Positions 4,492 through 7,082 of a DNA stretch of 7,082 nucleotides are shown piece by piece (positions within the stretch are counted from its first letter, which is position 1; the number at the start of each line of letters is the position of its first letter). The DNA is from Candidatus Izemoplasma sp. GTDB taxonomy: Bacteria; Bacillota_I; Bacilli_A; Izemoplasmatales; Izemoplasmataceae. A model generated the notes under the pieces. The model did no database searches, was not told the DNA's origin, and worked only from the letters and a program-made list of their open reading frames with translations. The stretch is from contig SKIY01000078.1 in the NCBI GenBank assembly GCA_007116205.1, positions 1-7,082 on the forward strand, given 5' to 3'. The translations under genes and the position numbers were made by a program.

Positions 4492-6534
4492 AATGCGCTT
4501 TAACAACGCCTCAATATTTTCTTTGCTTACTAATACATCTCGTGCTTTAGAACCTAGATTTTCAGAAACAATACCAATCTCTTCCAACCCTTCAACAATG
4601 CTCTGTGCACGATTAAAACCAATACCAAAACGTTTACTAATTTTATTAATACTGGCTTCTTGTTCGGCTACTACAAACCGCGCTACATCATAAAAATACT
4701 CGTCGCGTTCTAAAGCTTTCGCAACATTTTTAACAAGCGTATCTTGATCAAATAAATAATCAGGTCCCATTTGTTCTCGAATAAAATTGGTCACTTTATC
4801 GATATCAGCATCCTGAATGAATGCCCCTTGTACACGTATTTTGCCTTGTCCATTCGTTGCAAAAAGCATATCGCCTCGACCTAATAACTTATCTGCCCCA
4901 CTCGCATCAATAATCGTTTGTGAGTCGACATGACTCGAAACACTAAAGGCAATTCTTGTTGGGATATTTGACTTAATTGTTCCTTTGATAACGTCAGTAG
5001 ATGGTCTTTGAGTAGCAATAATAAGATGAATACCACAAGCTCTAGCCTTTTGCGTTAACCTTTTTATAGCATCTTCAACATGTTGTGATGATACCATCAT
5101 TAAATCCGCCAACTCATCAACGACAATTACAATATAAGGCATTTTTTCATCGTCATTATCAATACTGTTGTTATAGCTATCAATGTCACGAACACGTGTT
5201 TCAGAGAACGTGTTAAAACGTCTATCCATCTCTTCCACAACCCATCTCAAAGCAGCTGTCGCAGCTTTTGAATCCGTAATAACCGGCGTGATAAGATGCG
5301 GGATGTCATTATAGCTAGTTAACTCTACCATTTTAGGATCAATTAAAATCAGTTTTAACTCACTTGGTGGGTATTTTAATAATAAACTCATTAAGATGGT
5401 ATTGATACAAACACTTTTACCACTACCTGTTTGCCCTGCAACAAGTCCATGCGGCATCGTTCGAATGGAACCATAAACAGGATTTCCATCAATATCTAAC
5501 CCCAATCCAACTGTTAAAGCTTGGGCTGCTTTCTTAAATTTAGAATGTTCAATAATATCCGCGAAATGTACCGTTTGCTTTATCTCATTAGGCACTTCAA
5601 TACCGACTGTTGATTTCCCCGGTATCGGAGCTTCAATTCGAATCTCAGTTGCAGCTAAAGCCATTTTTATATTATCTGAAATCCCTGTCACTTTTTTAAC
5701 ATTTACACCTTTATCTAAAACAATCTCATACCGCGTAACGGTTGGACCTTGTGTATGTTTAAGTACACTCGCACCAACATTAAACTCTTCAAACGTTTTA
5801 TTTAATATATCGATTTGCTTCTGGATCGATTCTTTTAAATCAGGCATACTTTCTTGCGGCTTCGAAATTAACGTTTGTGGTGGTAGTTGATAATTTTTAG
5901 ATGCGCTAGCATTCGATTTCACAAAAGTATCACTTGGTAAACTTTTCGTTGGTTCCTTAAGGTCTTCGTCTTGATCAGAAACAACGGCCTCAGGTTCAAA
6001 AGACTTCGTTTGTGGTTGTTGTGAAGATTCTTTAGCTGCAGGAGTTGCTTCTTGTGCTTGTTGATCAAGCGATGATGGCTGGTTTTCAATAGGTTTTTGT
6101 TGTGTATCAATAGGTGTCTTTACTGCTTCATGCGTCTCTTTTTCATGATGGTTTTCAGATGCGTTTTCAATAACTGTTGCTTTAACAATACGACCTGATT
6201 TACCTTCTTGAGCATCCAAAACTTCTTGTAAGTTTTTTCCTTTAACTAAGTCAAACTCGGGATACTCAGACCCATATCTAGCAATAACCTCGTCTTTTGA
6301 AAGCCTTGGGCGCGTACGAAAAGAGTCCAGTTTATCCAAATCACGTTTTTGATTTGTCATCACTGGAATCACAATTTCATCTTTAACGTTTTTTCCAAAT
6401 ATTGGACTGACAAAACGATTTTTCTCATACTTATGTTTTTCTTTTTCTTCGATGATTTCAAAAACCTGAAATGGCTTTTCATCACTCGTGCGATAAAGCG
6501 GTGGTACAATTTTCTTTTTGCGTTTAAAGAACAT
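4486..6534 (-). CDS. sftA: Soluble FtsK/SpoIIIE-family DNA translocase (SftA-like)
   Basis: ATP-driven double-stranded DNA pump that helps clear chromosome DNA from the division septum. The 682 residues show, in order: a charged N-terminal region (1-120) with no membrane segment, a Gln/Pro/Glu/Ser-rich linker (about 125-215), the alpha domain (about 228-340), the RecA-like beta motor with Walker A GQTGSGKS at 367-374 and Walker B IVIVVDELADL at 468-478, the segments ATQRPSTDVIKGTIKSNIPTRI (507-528) and GADKLLGRGDML (546-557), and a C-terminal gamma winged-helix DNA-reading domain (about 612-678). Lack of the four N-terminal helices of FtsK/SpoIIIE, the SSHVDSQTIID segment (533-543) and the neighbouring YtpP-like thioredoxin gene all point to the SftA (YtpT) branch. 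It is shorter than B. subtilis SftA (about 950 residues), mainly N-terminally. The ATG at 6534 follows the thioredoxin gene by 18 bases, with an AAGGGATG stretch in the gap. It ends in TGA, overlapped by the lepB ribosome binding site. Confidence 0.9.
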   Translation of the reverse strand: MFFKRKKKIVPPLYRTSDEKPFQVFEIIEEKEKHKYEKNRFVSPIFGKNVKDEIVIPVMTNQKRDLDKLDSFRTRPRLSKDEVIARYGSEYPEFDLVKGKNLQEVLDAQEGKSGRIVKATVIENASENHHEKETHEAVKTPIDTQQKPIENQPSSLDQQAQEATPAAKESSQQPQTKSFEPEAVVSDQDEDLKEPTKSLPSDTFVKSNASASKNYQLPPQTLISKPQESMPDLKESIQKQIDILNKTFEEFNVGASVLKHTQGPTVTRYEIVLDKGVNVKKVTGISDNIKMALAATEIRIEAPIPGKSTVGIEVPNEIKQTVHFADIIEHSKFKKAAQALTVGLGLDIDGNPVYGSIRTMPHGLVAGQTGSGKSVCINTILMSLLLKYPPSELKLILIDPKMVELTSYNDIPHLITPVITDSKAATAALRWVVEEMDRRFNTFSETRVRDIDSYNNSIDNDDEKMPYIVIVVDELADLMMVSSQHVEDAIKRLTQKARACGIHLIIATQRPSTDVIKGTIKSNIPTRIAFSVSSHVDSQTIIDASGADKLLGRGDMLFATNGQGKIRVQGAFIQDADIDKVTNFIREQMGPDYLFDQDTLVKNVAKALERDEYFYDVARFVVAEQEASINKISKRFGIGFNRAQSIVEGLEEIGIVSENLGSKARDVLVSKENIEALLKRIG

Positions 6535-6552
6535 TCAAAACACATCCCTTAT

Positions 6553-6873
6553 TTATACATTGTTATCGATAAAACGCTTTACTTGTTCAAAGGTTTTCCG
6601 GTACTTATCAACATAACGTGCAATAATACGGTCACCTTTGTAAATAATATAACTTGGTACGCCAAATATATTTAAGTCTTTAGCAATATTAGGAAGCACT
6701 TCACGATCAACGCGGTAAAAGTTCACACCTTCATAAATCGTTTCAAAATGGCCCCAAAACCTATCTGCATAATGGCAATCGGGACACCAATCACTAATAA
6801 ACATGATCACTTTGTAGTGATTATCTTCTAACATCAGTTCATAATCTTTAAGGGTTTCTATATTAGTCATCAT
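6553..6873 (-). CDS. ytpP: Thioredoxin-family protein, YtpP-like
   Basis: A 106-residue single-domain thioredoxin-fold protein, presumably a cytoplasmic thiol-disulfide reductase, since no signal peptide or membrane segment is seen. The active site is WCPDC at 29-33 following the hydrophobic strand VIMFISD, not the WCGPC of classical thioredoxin. The cis-proline is Pro73 in FGVPSYIIYKGD, and the NFYRVDRE strand at 51-58 matches the family fold. Context supports YtpP: in B. subtilis ytpP lies just upstream of the sftA (ytpT) cluster, as here. Two tandem ATG codons (6873 and 6870) could serve as the start, and the AAGG in the upstream gene is 5 or 8 bases away respectively, so the second may be the real one. 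It overlaps the upstream small gene by 8 to 11 bases. Its physiological substrate cannot be told from sequence. Confidence 0.88.
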   Translation of the reverse strand: MMTNIETLKDYELMLEDNHYKVIMFISDWCPDCHYADRFWGHFETIYEGVNFYRVDREVLPNIAKDLNIFGVPSYIIYKGDRIIARYVDKYRKTFEQVKRFIDNNV

Positions 6874-7066
6874 CTTCGCCTTCTTCTAAAGCTTTTAGCT
6901 CTTTATCAACCAAATCAAAGTCCACATCTTTATCAAAAAGTTTCTTCGAATATATTTTAATTGTCTCCTCACCCACAACCGCAATAATCATTAAGGATAT
7001 TTTAGTTGAAACAAAGTCAACGCTCTTATTGATTACCAGTTTACGAAACCAATAAGCAGGATTCAT
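6863..7066 (-). CDS. Small uncharacterised acidic-tailed protein, possibly 5'-partial
   Basis: I do not recognise this protein. As drawn it has 67 residues: a basic, aromatic N-terminus (MNPAYWFRKL), a short hydrophobic stretch ISLMIIAVVG at 23-32 too short to be a confident membrane helix, a lysine-rich middle and a strongly acidic C-terminus (ALEEGEDDD). It overlaps the YtpP-like gene by up to 11 bases, which is good evidence that it is translated, and its end supplies the AAGG used by that gene. The ATG at 7066 has no convincing Shine-Dalgarno, and the frame stays open through the last complete codons to the window edge (reading GAINI before the Met). The true start may therefore lie outside the window and this may be the C-terminal part of a longer protein. 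No function is proposed. Confidence 0.55.
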   Translation of the reverse strand: MNPAYWFRKLVINKSVDFVSTKISLMIIAVVGEETIKIYSKKLFDKDVDFDLVDKELKALEEGEDDD

Positions 7067-7082
7067 TATATTAATAGCACCA

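Noticed and set aside
4481..4493. TTG start of lepB at 4493, giving four extra residues
   Set aside because: The ATG at 4481 has a well-placed GGTGAT site that this alternative would consume as coding sequence; the TTG has no comparable site at normal spacing.
5919..6110. Minus-strand open frame of 63 codons within the sftA linker
   Set aside because: It is kept open by the repetitive low-complexity coding sequence of the linker; product is Asn/Lys/Leu-rich nonsense with no plausible start context.
6349..6675. Plus-strand open frame of 108 codons with phenylalanine-rich hydrophobic runs
   Set aside because: The Phe-rich runs are the reverse complement of lysine/glutamate codons at the start of sftA; it spans the sftA/thioredoxin junction antisense and has no supporting signal.
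7065..7070. TATAAT sequence overlapping the ATG at 7066 as a possible operon promoter
   Set aside because: It overlaps the start codon, the -35 region would lie at or beyond the window edge, and no later start codon in the small gene looks usable.
1..7082. Mobile elements, CRISPR repeats, tRNA/rRNA genes, defence or toxin-antitoxin genes
   Set aside because: Both strands were read for repeats, inverted ends and family motifs; the window is filled with housekeeping genes and none of these was seen.

Overview
The window is a gene-dense stretch of chromosome from a low-GC Bacillota (Firmicutes) bacterium. Every credible gene lies on the minus strand, so transcription runs from the right edge to the left edge. 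No gene-free stretch exceeds 100 bases. TGA is a true stop codon (ends of the FtsK-family gene and of atpZ) and tryptophan is TGG, so the genetic code is the standard bacterial one and not the Mycoplasma/Spiroplasma code. By eye the GC content is in the upper thirties percent. Gene set and compactness suit a Bacilli-related lineage with condensed operons (for example the Izemoplasma/Haloplasma/Acholeplasma or Erysipelotrichia side). That placement is an inference and no lineage-specific marker is present.

Right block (about 7066 down to 1616), apparently one operon with overlaps or gaps of at most 18 bases: a small uncharacterised acidic protein that may be 5'-partial, a YtpP-like thioredoxin (WCPDC), a soluble SftA-type FtsK/SpoIIIE DNA translocase, a type I signal peptidase with three predicted membrane segments, the 50S-assembly GTPase RbgA, ribonuclease HII, and a short YrdC-domain threonylcarbamoyl-AMP synthase (TsaC/Sua5).

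A gap of about 105 bases (1510-1615) follows, holding a good sigma-A type promoter with an extended -10 element. It should drive the left block: rpiB (sugar-phosphate isomerase B), upp (uracil phosphoribosyltransferase), atpZ, and the first 73 codons of atpI, cut by the window edge. The F1Fo ATP synthase structural genes are expected just beyond position 1.

The arrangement looks like three conserved Bacillota neighbourhoods joined head to tail: ytpP-sftA, lepB-rbgA-rnhB, and sua5-rpiB-upp-atp, which in Bacillus subtilis lie at separate loci. Functionally it is a housekeeping region: chromosome segregation, protein export, ribosome assembly, R-loop/ribonucleotide repair, tRNA t6A modification, pentose phosphate and pyrimidine salvage metabolism, and energy generation. 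I found no mobile element, CRISPR array, RNA gene, toxin-antitoxin pair or defence system. The points worth a second look are architectural (membrane topology of the signal peptidase, the soluble translocase with its N-terminal motifs, operon fusion), not a new system.
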